Assembly: GCF_002909445.1 (NCBI RefSeq)
Contig: NZ_PPXC01000004.1
Coordinates: 1-64,000 of the forward strand
Origin: Arthrobacter glacialis
GTDB taxonomy: Bacteria > Actinomycetota > Actinomycetes > Actinomycetales > Micrococcaceae
Direction: 5' to 3'
DNA length: 64,000 nt
The position numbers and the translations under genes were made by a program. Under the pieces are notes generated by a model, which had not been told where the DNA came from, searched no databases, and saw only the letters and a list, made by a program, of their open reading frames with translations. Of the stretch, positions 30,101 to 37,764 are shown piece by piece; position 1 is the first letter of the stretch, and every line of letters starts with the position of its first letter.

Positions 30101-31356
30101 TACGGTGAGCAGCCCCACCGCTCGCGGACATTGTGCAGGCTCGCCACGTGGTCCACCAGCTGGTGGCGGTGATCAACCAAGGTCTCGTGCAGATTGGCCA
30201 GCTTGGGCTCAACAGCTTTTTCGTTGCGTGTGATGGCACGAATGAGCTGGGATTTGATTTGTTGCGGCCCGCTTTGGGCGCTGAGCTGGAGCATCAAGGA
30301 GTCCAGATCATGCTCGGTGAGGATCTGGGCCAACTCGTTCAGCGTGCCGCGACGTTCGCCCACCACCAAAACGCTCTTGCCGTCATGGACCAGCTGGGCA
30401 ATCGCATTGATGGCTGTTTGGGTTTGCCCGGTGCCCGGAGGGGTTGAGACCAGCACCGAATCCCCTGCACGGATCATGTCCAGCACGTATTGCTGTTGCC
30501 GATCGGCGTCGCGCACCAGGATTTCATCCTCCGGACGGCGATCATCCAAGGACGTGAACCTGGAAAAGTCCGGTTCCAGTTCAACCGGAAGGACATCGTC
30601 CTCACTGTGACGCTGCAACAGCTCCAGCAGTTCACTGCCCGCCATCAGGGCAGGGTCGCTCAGGTTGTCATTGAGGAAGCCAAAGCTGGAAACCACCAGC
30701 TCATGCTCCACGGTGGACCCTGAAATGGGTGCCAGCATGTTCCGGACGCGATCCAGCACGGGGGTGGGATCAAAGCGTGCGGTGCTGTACGCGAGCCGGC
30801 CCAGAGCGGCAGCATCAACGTGGATGTTGGTGTGTTCGCTCAGGTGCTTGACCAGCGCGGGATTGATCTGTGCCTGCTCCATGAGCTGGAGTTCGTAGTC
30901 GTCCTGGCCCGGACGCACCGTCAGTGCGACGGCGGCCAGCAGCACGGGTGCATTGACTGCCTCATGGTCATCGCCCAAGGCAGACCACCGGGCCATCCCG
31001 GCGGCGAGGTAGCCGACGTCGATCCCGCGATCGGTGCTCAGCTCAAAGATCTTGGCCCGCAACGCAGCGGCGGCCCGCTTGGCAGCTGCGTAGTGTTCGG
31101 GTTCGCGAATCAGCGTGGATAGCCGGGTTTTGCGGCCAGCCAAGAGCTGCGCCAGTCCGGAGGGGTGGGCGTGCGTGAGGCTGATGCTGCCATGCTCGGT
31201 TTTTACGAAGGCAAGGGCGGTATCGGCTCCGGAATAGGAATCCAATCCAGCAAGCCAGGATTGGAGTTCAGGTGAACTCACATTGAGGCTTGCAACTTCG
31301 GACACGGGTGCCTTCTTCTCTGCACTTGAGCGAAACGGTCTTGACCATACTGACAT
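27151..31356 (-). CDS. Large SF1 helicase-like protein with degenerate Walker motifs and C-terminal nuclease-like domain
   Basis: The 1401-residue protein has an SF1 (Upf1/Dna2-like) core. The P-loop reads STPPGTGQTQTAINA, with Gln (Q311) where the ATP-binding lysine belongs. The Walker B equivalent is VIILDAES (residues 843-846), where DEAS is expected. Later motifs persist: QVVAFGDEQTACP, LTVSYRAVDEEL, VVTVDRAAGLVRDRVIFSLGYGRTPHG and KFALAMTRARTHIHILT. A region near residues 1150-1250 (LDMAAAPD, VAVESDGTAKYQN with E1194, SRLRPEMLERLGWRYVPLW) resembles the MTES_1575-type restriction-fold domain. An acidic low-complexity tail ends EWLRENKPPHWG. It may bind nucleic acid without strong ATP hydrolysis. 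Adjacent to guaA; function unknown. Confidence 0.85.
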   Translation of the reverse strand: MSVWSRPFRSSAEKKAPVSEVASLNVSSPELQSWLAGLDSYSGADTALAFVKTEHGSISLTHAHPSGLAQLLAGRKTRLSTLIREPEHYAAAKRAAAALRAKIFELSTDRGIDVGYLAAGMARWSALGDDHEAVNAPVLLAAVALTVRPGQDDYELQLMEQAQINPALVKHLSEHTNIHVDAAALGRLAYSTARFDPTPVLDRVRNMLAPISGSTVEHELVVSSFGFLNDNLSDPALMAGSELLELLQRHSEDDVLPVELEPDFSRFTSLDDRRPEDEILVRDADRQQQYVLDMIRAGDSVLVSTPPGTGQTQTAINAIAQLVHDGKSVLVVGERRGTLNELAQILTEHDLDSLMLQLSAQSGPQQIKSQLIRAITRNEKAVEPKLANLHETLVDHRHQLVDHVASLHNVRERWGCSPYQAMQSLAELTSIHPAPATTVRLKRSVLDSIRDRKELTGRLRRAAALGAFSQVAVSSAWHGARMVTRKETEVAYSLAEQLHEQVPLFAAKMREVAEFGQITQGVTFADWGLQLNMLVAIRESLDKFNADIFDWSTEDMIAATATAAWRRERGIEMPALQRARFRRNAKDLVRPGVHIADLHESLVLVNEQSALWAEAATSKRHPTVPSGLAELNRSYAALREKLLTLGAVLERTVDGGDLLNFNAGELVGRLEALVASKETLETLPERTLLLDGLREQGLGELLADLAHREVPAEQTGSELELAWWQSALEAMISGDEYLAMSDGANLRRLEAEFRLADQTHVASGPGRIRWRLAQQWTEILAGRNRQGEMLRNVLKDGRVSLAALSAQAPDLLRNLAPVFVLSPLVVPTAIPSDYRFDAVIILDAESTSLQSALPALARADQVVAFGDEQTACPKSFTVAVSSPSQRGSEQHPLESVFGALSRVLPRHRLTVSYRAVDEELVRQLSNGFYDAQLERLPDGRAVTGLERSLTVDYLPDGKGLPGAGDGGVESVVAEVNRVVDLVFEHARVRPRESLAVITASDRHAVRVAQAIRIHMANHPLLGEFFASGPESFRVVTVDRAAGLVRDRVIFSLGYGRTPHGRALHGFGPLSEPDGRAKFALAMTRARTHIHILTCFRPEDLDEQRLSYGATDFFELLDRELAGNSLLGTPASRAQDSERITGEDPLVADLADRLRARGARVWHHYDGALDMAAAPDPIQLLGRAEHEIPVPVAVESDGTAKYQNMSVRERSRLRPEMLERLGWRYVPLWTIEVFTDPSSCADQIGRFLGLSSTAGDADLASLMGTSLDTSMTAVIDSPRSRRRSGTAAETNNDAVEAPGETQSEDMAPELEQDLVSAESEKSVSEQAANMNETESAAETTAEAMAEPAAESAQDAAGDLAPSSDSGVLPKVAPHDADHTWGDTPTAKGHDEWLRENKPPHWG

Positions 31357-31400
31357 GCAATTTAGGCTATCGCCCCTAGCCTTTTAATGCCTGTTCGGCA

Positions 31401-31455
31401 CACTGGGGAGCACCAAATAAAGCCAGAAAAACGGCTTTTCCGGTACTCCCCAGTG
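31401..31455 (-). terminator. Double hairpin after guaA
   Basis: Outer arms CACTGGGGAG (31401-31410) and CTCCCCAGTG (31446-31455) enclose an inner AAAGCC/GGCTTT hairpin flanked by A/T runs. It lies 12 bases past the guaA stop and before the helicase-like gene, and so probably terminates guaA. Confidence 0.75.
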
Positions 31456-31467
31456 GTCCTGTGGGTT

Positions 31468-33057
31468 TTACTCCCACTCAATGGTTCCCGGCGGCTTGGA
31501 CGTGACGTCCAAAACAACGCGGTTTACGCCTTCCACCTCATTGGTGATTCGGTTGGAGATCTTGGCCAGCAGATCGTACGGAAGGCGTGACCAGTCAGCC
31601 GTCATGGCGTCCTCGGAGGACACCGGACGGAGCACAATGGGGTGACCGTAGGTACGGCCGTCACCCATGACGCCCACGCTGCGCACATCGGCGAGCAGCA
31701 CTACGGGCATCTGCCACACTTCATTGTCCAGGCCGGCAGCTGTGAGCTCGGCGCGGGCAATGGCATCAGCCTTGCGCAGCAGTTCCAGGCGTTCGCCGGT
31801 GATTTCGCCGACGATGCGGATACCTAGGCCGGGGCCGGGGAACGGCTGGCGGCCAACGATTTCGGCAGGCAGGCCCAGTTCGGCGCCCACGGCACGGACC
31901 TCGTCCTTGAACAAGGCACGCAACGGCTCAACGAGCTCAAAGCGCAGGTCCTCGGGCAGACCGCCAACATTGTGGTGGCTCTTGATGTTGGCTGCGCCTT
32001 CACCACCGCCGGATTCAACAACATCGGGGTAGAGGGTGCCCTGAACCAGGAACTTGATCTCTTCGCCTTCTGAAGCTGCCTCGGCCATGATGGCGCGTTC
32101 TGCTTCTTCGAAGGCGCGGATGAATTCGCGGCCAATGATCTTGCGCTTGGTCTCCGGATCGGAAACACCGGCAAGGGCGTTCAGGAAGCGGTCCTGCTCG
32201 TTGGCAACGTACAGCTTGGCGCCGGTGGAGGCTACGAAGTCGAGCTCAACCTGCTCGGCCTCACCCTGACGGAGCAAGCCGTGGTTGACGAACACGCAGG
32301 TGAGTTGGTCGCCCACAGCGCGCTGCACCAGGGCGGCGGCCACGGCAGAGTCAACGCCACCAGAAAGACCACAAATGACCTTTGCGCTGCCAATCTGCTC
32401 GCGGATGCGATCAACCTGCTCGTCCAGGATGCTGTTGGCAGTCCAGTTCTTTTCCAGCTTGGCGCCGTTGAACAGGAAGTTCTCCAACACGGTCTGGCCG
32501 AACTCGGAGTGCTTGACCTCGGGGTGCCACTGGACACCGAAGAGGCACTTTTCCTCATTGGCAAAGGCGGCAACGGGTGCGCCAGCTGAGGACGCGAGGA
32601 CGTCGAAGCCCTCGGGCGCCTGCTGGACGCTGTCACCATGGCTCATCCAGGTGGTTTGCACGTCACCTGTGGAGCTGAGGATGGAGCGGCTTTCGCCAAC
32701 CAGGGAAACGTTTGTTGCACCGTATTCGCGCGAACCTGTTTCGGCGACGGTACCGCCCAAGGCAGCAGCCATGGCTTGGAAACCATAGCAAATACCCAAG
32801 ACCGGAATGCCGGCTTCGAACAGGTCAGCACCAACGCTGGGTGCGCCCTCTGCGTAGACACTTGAAGGTCCACCGGAGAGAATAATGGCAGCTGGGTTTT
32901 TGGCCAGCAACTGCGCAGTTGTATAGGTATGCGGCACGATTTCCGAGTACACATTGGCCTCACGCACACGGCGCGCAATCAACTGGGCATACTGGGCACC
33001 GTAGTCCACAACCAGGACGGGCTTCTGGGAAGTCTGGGCCGTAGCGGGATTAGTCAC
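31468..33057 (-). CDS. guaA: GMP synthase (glutamine-hydrolysing)
   Basis: The 529-residue enzyme aminates XMP to GMP. The N-terminal class I glutaminase domain shows the cysteine in [12 protein letters not shown] and the His-Glu pair in [12 protein letters not shown]. The ATP pyrophosphatase domain follows with the PP-loop [17 protein letters not shown] and a C-terminal dimerisation domain ending KPPGTIEWE. It is the first of three guanine-nucleotide genes within 9 kb (guaA, guaB3, guaB), though each has its own hairpin terminator. Confidence 0.97.
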   Translation of the reverse strand: MTNPATAQTSQKPVLVVDYGAQYAQLIARRVREANVYSEIVPHTYTTAQLLAKNPAAIILSGGPSSVYAEGAPSVGADLFEAGIPVLGICYGFQAMAAALGGTVAETGSREYGATNVSLVGESRSILSSTGDVQTTWMSHGDSVQQAPEGFDVLASSAGAPVAAFANEEKCLFGVQWHPEVKHSEFGQTVLENFLFNGAKLEKNWTANSILDEQVDRIREQIGSAKVICGLSGGVDSAVAAALVQRAVGDQLTCVFVNHGLLRQGEAEQVELDFVASTGAKLYVANEQDRFLNALAGVSDPETKRKIIGREFIRAFEEAERAIMAEAASEGEEIKFLVQGTLYPDVVESGGGEGAANIKSHHNVGGLPEDLRFELVEPLRALFKDEVRAVGAELGLPAEIVGRQPFPGPGLGIRIVGEITGERLELLRKADAIARAELTAAGLDNEVWQMPVVLLADVRSVGVMGDGRTYGHPIVLRPVSSEDAMTADWSRLPYDLLAKISNRITNEVEGVNRVVLDVTSKPPGTIEWE

Positions 33058-33162
33058 CCTTCAATCTTAACCCACGCCGCAGCCAGCTTGCTGCGCACCC
33101 CCAGTTTGAGTGACCAGCACCTCAAATTTCCCAGCGCTATCGCAGCTATGGGACTTAAACCC

Positions 33163-33194
33163 GGAACGCTCCTGCAGTTGTGCAGGAGCGTTCC
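33163..33194. terminator. 14-bp perfect hairpin between DUF3817 gene and guaA
   Basis: GGAACGCTCCTGCA (33163-33176) pairs exactly with 33181-33194 across GTTG. A third partial copy of the arm (CTGCAGGAGCG) occurs near 33212. The whole 219-bp gap 33058-33276 is otherwise without a gene; it also holds GCTATCGCAGC near 33136, a motif seen in two other gaps. Confidence 0.7.
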
Positions 33195-33276
33195 GAAAAA
33201 CCCACCCACGTCTGCAGGAGCGTCAGGCGGTGGAGCGTGTGGGATGCTGCCCCTTAGGGTTCGACGGCGATTGGCT

Positions 33277-33786
33277 CTAGTAGCGTTTGCCGGCCTTTGG
33301 ATTGGCGGCAACCTCTGCCAGCACTTCCTTGTGAACCTTGCCTTCAACAATGAAGGACAGGAACGGCACCACGCCGCCCAGGGCAATGAGTACCAGCTTG
33401 CCAAACGGCCAGCGCATGAGAGTCCACAGGCGGAAGTCGGCAATCAAGTACACAACGTACATCCAGCCATGAACAATCAGAACCATAGTGGACAGGTTCA
33501 CGCCGCCGGTGATCGCCATGGCGCCACCGTCAACGTTCACCAAGCCAAAGCCGTGGGACTCGCCCGTGATGGAGTTGGTGCCACCAGCCACCAGAACGCT
33601 GCTGAAGGCGTAGCGCAGCACCAGTTCAACCACCAGCAGCAGGAGCATGGCACCTGTTGCGTAGGCCAGCACCTTGTAAAACTTCAGTGCCGTCATGATC
33701 TGGGCAGGGGTGCCGCCAAAGCGTCGCTTCGGGGTTGCAGCATTGGTCGATGCTGCCGGGGCGCCGCTCGATTTGGGCTCGGTCAC
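33277..33786 (-). CDS. DUF3817 integral membrane protein
   Basis: The 169-residue protein has a charged N-terminus and about three membrane segments: FYKVLAYATGAMLLLLVVELVLRY, VLIVHGWMYVVYLIADFRLW and LVLIALGGVVPFLSFIVEGKV. The HGWMYVVYLIADF stretch is typical of DUF3817. GTG 33786 overlaps the SURF1 stop (GTGA), so it is translated after SURF1. The link to SURF1 hints at cytochrome oxidase or membrane respiratory assembly, but that is inference. Confidence 0.85.
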   Translation of the reverse strand: MTEPKSSGAPAASTNAATPKRRFGGTPAQIMTALKFYKVLAYATGAMLLLLVVELVLRYAFSSVLVAGGTNSITGESHGFGLVNVDGGAMAITGGVNLSTMVLIVHGWMYVVYLIADFRLWTLMRWPFGKLVLIALGGVVPFLSFIVEGKVHKEVLAEVAANPKAGKRY

Positions 33787-34622
33787 TTTGTTACCTCTTT
33801 GGTCGTATCTTCATCGGGGGTGTCGTCGTCCGGGTATTCCAGGTCGTAGAGTGCGTCTTGGTCGCGGCGGTAGTCATCGGCCACCAAACGCCACCACAGG
33901 AACAAAGCAAAGCCGGCGAAGACTACCCATTCAATCGCGTAGAAAATGTTCAGCCAGTTGACCTTGTCATTTTGGTCCGTTGCGGTGACAGTAATCGGCA
34001 GCAGTCCCGAGGACTGTGCTGAGGCGCCAACGTCTGCACCGTTCGCCATCTCGTGGCGGGAGACCACAAATGCGGCGTAGGTGGTTACGTTCCACATGTT
34101 TGTCAGCTCGGCGCTGGAGAGTGCACTGACTTGGCCGGCGGGGAGATCCGGTGCCAGCACTGGACCTTCGGAGTTCAGCAACCTGCCTTCAAGCTGGACG
34201 GTTCCGCTGGGTGCGCTGGGCAGTTTGTCAGGTGATGCAATCCAGCCGCGGGCCACGGGAATCACTACTTCCTTAGTTGCCGCTACACCTGAGAGCGTTG
34301 GGGCTCCGTCCACCACAAAGGCCGTGACAACCCAGTAGCCAACGTCGCCGTCCTGTACGCGCTCGGGGACCACGACTTGTTTTGCGGGGTCAAAGTGGCC
34401 GCTGGTGGTCACCAACTGGCCCTCAATGTCGCCGGTCAGGGGCTCACCCGGAACCATGATGTTCAGCAGAGGCTGAACCTTCTCTGTCACTGTGGGAGGA
34501 GCCACGTCTTTTTCCAGCGAGCGGGAGAACTGCCACTGGCTCAGCAGGACTAAGACGGCGGAAACGGCCAACGCAAATACCAGCGCGGCTATCCATTTGG
34601 GCTTAACGGCAGTTTTCAACAC
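33783..34622 (-). CDS. SURF1 family protein
   Basis: The 279-residue protein has the SURF1 two-helix layout. The N-terminal segment PKWIAALVFALAVSAVLVLLSQWQFSRS (in two parts) carries the WQ-R hallmark, and a C-terminal segment reads WVVFAGFALFLWWRLV. The large loop between contains PVARGWI, the conserved arginine-glycine-tryptophan turn. SURF1 helps insert haem a into cytochrome c oxidase. The start is either GTG 34622 or TTG 34619; GAAGG lies very close upstream. The acidic C-terminal tail (DDDTPDEDTTKE) is lineage-specific. Confidence 0.88.
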   Translation of the reverse strand: MLKTAVKPKWIAALVFALAVSAVLVLLSQWQFSRSLEKDVAPPTVTEKVQPLLNIMVPGEPLTGDIEGQLVTTSGHFDPAKQVVVPERVQDGDVGYWVVTAFVVDGAPTLSGVAATKEVVIPVARGWIASPDKLPSAPSGTVQLEGRLLNSEGPVLAPDLPAGQVSALSSAELTNMWNVTTYAAFVVSRHEMANGADVGASAQSSGLLPITVTATDQNDKVNWLNIFYAIEWVVFAGFALFLWWRLVADDYRRDQDALYDLEYPDDDTPDEDTTKEVTK

Positions 34623-34739
34623 CCTTCAACGTTACTTCGTCACCGTGTAGAACAACGAATGCGCCTGGAAACCCGGACCTGCCTGGGCCCACGCGCCAGC
34701 GGCTGAAATCGGGGAGGAGCTGGGTGGGCCCCCGCGCCC

Positions 34740-34783
34740 GAGGGCCCCGCCGCGAGCCTGCGAGTGGTGGGAGGGCGTGGGGC
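34740..34783. repeat. Dispersed GC-rich intergenic repeat, copy 1
   Basis: CGAGGGCCCC followed by GCCGCGAGCCTGCGAG and then a 24-base block (34760-34783) is identical to 38459-38482. The copy abuts the stop codon of the EIIA gene in the 161-bp gap 34623-34783, which contains no gene. Confidence 0.75.
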
Positions 34784-35275
34784 CTAGTGGTCGAAGAAAA
34801 TCAATGACGAGTTGATGAGTTCGGCAATAACCTCGGGATCGTGGGCCCGGCGCAGGGATTCACGGTAGTTTTCCTTGAACAAGGACCTGGCTAGCGTGGC
34901 CAGCACCTCCAGGTGCGCGGAGAATGAGCTGGCGGGCGTGGCAATGAGCAAGATCACCGTGGCGGGGCCGTCAACGGCACCAAAATCGAGGCTGTGGTCA
35001 AACTTGGTGATGCCCACGGCGATGGAGATTTCATTGACGAACTCGCTGCGCGCGTGTGGCAGGCCAATACCTCCGGGGAGTCCAGTGGCCATCTGATGCT
35101 CGCGGGAGTTGACGTCGCGCAAGAAACCGTCAAGATCGGAGATGCGGCCGTGCTCAAAGAGTTTCGCGGCCAATTGGGCGGTTCCGTCTTCTTTCGAGTC
35201 GGCTACCATTTCCAAAATAACCAAGTTGGGGTTGGTTAGTTCAGTTTCATAGCGTTCCAGCGAACCCGATGTCAT
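34784..35275 (-). CDS. Stand-alone PTS EIIA protein, fructose/mannitol type
   Basis: The 163-residue protein is a single PTS_EIIA type-2 domain, with the phosphorylated histidine H74 in GGIGLPHARSEFV. ATG 35275 follows AAAGGT. No EIIB or EIIC gene is nearby, so it is more likely a regulatory phosphoacceptor in the PtsN sense than part of a transporter; that is inference. It lies downstream of guaB3 behind a hairpin. Confidence 0.88.
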   Translation of the reverse strand: MTSGSLERYETELTNPNLVILEMVADSKEDGTAQLAAKLFEHGRISDLDGFLRDVNSREHQMATGLPGGIGLPHARSEFVNEISIAVGITKFDHSLDFGAVDGPATVILLIATPASSFSAHLEVLATLARSLFKENYRESLRRAHDPEVIAELINSSLIFFDH

Positions 35276-35372
35276 CAGTACCTTTCGGCTGGTGTTGGAA
35301 TAAAAGACTGCCCCCAGTCTAGTCTCATTTCCGCCTCGAAATAGGGGCTCCGCCGGGGTCGTTGTTAAGGAA

Positions 35373-35406
35373 CAAAGTGCCCCGGCCCAACGGCCGAGGC
35401 ACTTTG
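35373..35406 (-). terminator. Hairpin after guaB3
   Basis: CAAAGTGCC (35373-35381) pairs with GGCACTTTG (35398-35406), and CGGCC with GGCCG inside, with a single mismatch. It lies 12 bases past the guaB3 stop. Confidence 0.75.
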
Positions 35407-35417
35407 AAACCACAAAA

Positions 35418-36542
35418 CTACGGGGAGACGATGACGTCAATCCGCTGGAATTCCTTCAGGTCTGAATAACCTGTGGTGGCCATGGACCGGCGCAGCGCAC
35501 CAATCAGGTTTGAGGTGCCGTCGGCTTGGTGTGCCGGACCGTACAGGACCTCTTCCAGGGTTCCTACGGTGCCCATCTTCACGCGGTGGCCGCGCGGCAG
35601 TTCCTGGTGGTGGGCTTCGGCACCCCAGTGCCAGCCCTGGCCGGGCGCCTCGGCGGCGCGGGACAAAGCTGCCCCGAGCATGACGGCGTCGGCGCCCATG
35701 GCAATGGCCTTGACGATGTCACCGCTGGAGCCCATGCCGCCGTCGGCAATCACGTGCACGTAGCGTCCGCCAGACTCATCCATGTAGTCGCGGCGGGCCG
35801 CGGCAACGTCGGAGATGGCGCTGGCCATGGGTGACCGGATACCCAGTGCGCGGCTTGTGGTGGTGGAGGCGCCTCCGCCGAAGCCCACCAGGACACCGGC
35901 TGCGCCAGTGCGCATCAGGTGCAGGGCCGAGGTGTAGCCTGCCGCGCCACCAACAATGACGGGGACATCGAGTTCATAGATGAACTGCTTGAGGTTCAAA
36001 GGCTCGGTGGTCTTGGACACGTGCTCAGCGGAAACAGTGGTTCCTCGAATCACAAAAATGTCCACGCCGGCTGCGATGACAGTCTTGTAGAACTCCTGGG
36101 TGCGTTGCGGCGTCAGGGAGCCGGCAACGGTCACGCCGGCGGCACGAATCTCGGCCAGGCGGGCCGTGATCAGTTCCGCCTTGATGGGTGCGCTGTAGAT
36201 TTCCTGCAGGCGGCGGGTGGTCTCGGGATCAACCACCGAGCCTTCCAGCGTTGCAATCTCATCCAGCACCGGCTGCGGGTCCTCGTAGCGAGTCCACAGG
36301 CCTTCCAGATCCAGGACACCCAAGCCACCCAATTTGCCCAAGGCAATGGCTGTCTCCGGGGACATCACCGAGTCCATGGGCGCCCCAATGACGGGCACCT
36401 CAAACTGGTAAGCGTCGATCTGCCATTTCACCGACACATCCTGGGGATCGCGAGTACGCCTGTTGGGCACAATCGAAATCTCATCCAACGAGTATGCGCG
36501 GCGTCCACGCTTTCCACGGCCAATCTCAATCTCATAAGTCAC
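35418..36542 (-). CDS. guaB3: GuaB3-type IMP dehydrogenase family protein
   Basis: The 374-residue protein has an IMPDH/GMPR barrel: YSLDEISIVPNRRTRDPQDVS, VPVIGAPMDSVMSPE, FVIRGTTVSAEHVS and VHVIADGGMGSSGDIVKAIAMGADAVMLG. It has no CBS domains. The catalytic-loop position reads GGGASTTTSRALGI, so the cysteine of true IMPDH is absent, as in other actinobacterial GuaB3 proteins. The reaction is thus uncertain. GTG 36542 was chosen because TYEIEIGRGKRGRRAY is the family start; the upstream frame overlaps the BtrH-like gene. The first gene of its own unit. Confidence 0.92.
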   Translation of the reverse strand: MTYEIEIGRGKRGRRAYSLDEISIVPNRRTRDPQDVSVKWQIDAYQFEVPVIGAPMDSVMSPETAIALGKLGGLGVLDLEGLWTRYEDPQPVLDEIATLEGSVVDPETTRRLQEIYSAPIKAELITARLAEIRAAGVTVAGSLTPQRTQEFYKTVIAAGVDIFVIRGTTVSAEHVSKTTEPLNLKQFIYELDVPVIVGGAAGYTSALHLMRTGAAGVLVGFGGGASTTTSRALGIRSPMASAISDVAAARRDYMDESGGRYVHVIADGGMGSSGDIVKAIAMGADAVMLGAALSRAAEAPGQGWHWGAEAHHQELPRGHRVKMGTVGTLEEVLYGPAHQADGTSNLIGALRRSMATTGYSDLKEFQRIDVIVSP

Positions 36543-36585
36543 GCCCCCTAGCCTATCGCAGCGAGCGCCAGAGCCCTTAAACCGC

Positions 36586-37698
36586 TCAGTCCACGGACTT
36601 TTGCAGCGCCAGGGCGGCTGCCGCTTCCAAGCCTGCAATGCGCTCCACTTTCGCTGCCATGGCCGTAAAATCAGGCTCCCCGTCCCGCCCGATCAGCACT
36701 GCCAGCTCATCCCAAAGTTCGCCCAGTTCTTTGTATTGTGCGCCAACTTGGCCCAATGCAGTGGGGAGCCCGACGCCGGACGCCCCGTCCCCGAGCATCG
36801 CCACCTCGCGCAAAAATTGCGCATGCAACGGCCGGAGAGCCCCGGGGCCACTGAACCGTTTGCCGGCCAGGAGGCCGTGCAACATGGCAAGGCCAGCTTG
36901 GGAGCGTTGGGGGTCGCCAAAGATTCGCGTCCAGCCACGCTTGGTGGAGGTGTCCCGCAGCCGCAAAGCCCATTGTTCCATTCCAAGAATGCCAAAGTTA
37001 TTGGCATATCCCGGCGGGATCCCGGGCGGCGCTTGCTGTGTCAACAGGGCGTGGGCGGTCTCGGCAATGGTCTGGCGCAGCACAGCTTTGGTCAAGATCT
37101 CCCCTGTAGGTTCGCCCCCGCTCCCCTGCACAACATGCGCCTGCCAGTGCTTGTCCGCCTTCCGTGCGCCGCGCGCCTGTGCCAGCTCCTCCGGCGCTAT
37201 CCTCTCGAGTCTCCCGCCGCCGTCGTCCACCAGGTAGCCGCCGCCGTCGTCCACCAGGTAGCCGTCGCCGTCACGGGCCACCACGGCAACATCCATGGAA
37301 TCCATGTCCGCCAGCGCATCCGACGCGGCCCACGGCAGCTTCCCGCGCACAAGCCGCACCACTGCCGGAACCCCAGAGTCCAGCGCAGCGTCCAGCCGCG
37401 CCTGGGCCAGCGTGGCGCTCCCGGTCTGCTGAATGTTGACGCCTGCGCCACTGCGCCGCAGCAGATTCTCGGTGTACGGGCCGGGGTGAAAACGGGTGAC
37501 CACGGAGGCTGTGGTGGTTTCCTTGTACTCAAACGTAAAAATCATGAAGCCGATTCCGCCCGCCAGGCCAGCCAACATGGCTTCGCTGTAGGGTCCGCCG
37601 GTGAAGGGGTTCCGTACGCCGGAGGTGGCCAGCACCCGGGTCCACAGACCCGAGTCCCAGTGTGAATATTCAGTCTGTGGATCATAGGCGGGGAGCAT
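36586..37698 (-). CDS. BtrH N-terminal/DUF4872-type protein
   Basis: The 370-residue protein begins MLPAYDPQTEYSHWDSGLW. GGPYSEAMLAGLAGGIGFMIFTFEY is the start of the BtrH N-terminal domain (cysteine-protease-like acyltransferases such as butirosin BtrH). The C-terminal half (ILTKAVLRQTIAETAHALL, FGILGMEQWALRLRD, FLREVA) matches DUF4872. BtrH itself transfers an acyl group from a carrier protein in aminoglycoside biosynthesis. Notably the catalytic cysteine expected near the SEAMLAGLAGG turn is not present, since the local sequence reads GPYSEA. An in-frame 8-residue duplication (GYLVDDGG twice) lies near residue 150. No biosynthetic genes are nearby; function unknown. No good ribosome site is seen. 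Confidence 0.75.
   Translation of the reverse strand: MLPAYDPQTEYSHWDSGLWTRVLATSGVRNPFTGGPYSEAMLAGLAGGIGFMIFTFEYKETTTASVVTRFHPGPYTENLLRRSGAGVNIQQTGSATLAQARLDAALDSGVPAVVRLVRGKLPWAASDALADMDSMDVAVVARDGDGYLVDDGGGYLVDDGGGRLERIAPEELAQARGARKADKHWQAHVVQGSGGEPTGEILTKAVLRQTIAETAHALLTQQAPPGIPPGYANNFGILGMEQWALRLRDTSTKRGWTRIFGDPQRSQAGLAMLHGLLAGKRFSGPGALRPLHAQFLREVAMLGDGASGVGLPTALGQVGAQYKELGELWDELAVLIGRDGEPDFTAMAAKVERIAGLEAAAALALQKSVD
37216..37263. repeat. Exact 24-bp tandem duplication inside the BtrH-like gene
   Basis: Bases 37216-37239 are repeated exactly at 37240-37263, adding eight residues (DGGGYLVD register) in frame. The lack of any difference between copies suggests a recent slippage event. Confidence 0.9.
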
Positions 37699-37764
37699 GG
37701 GTTGATTGTAGCTGCGACTGCTGCTGCGTGCCTCGCAAGTGGGGCGTTTCTGTAGGCTGGGTTC

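Noticed and set aside
27151-31356. Defence island around the helicase-like gene
   Set aside because: Its neighbours are guaA, membrane proteins and housekeeping genes; no other defence-type gene is present, so only the single-gene observation is reported.
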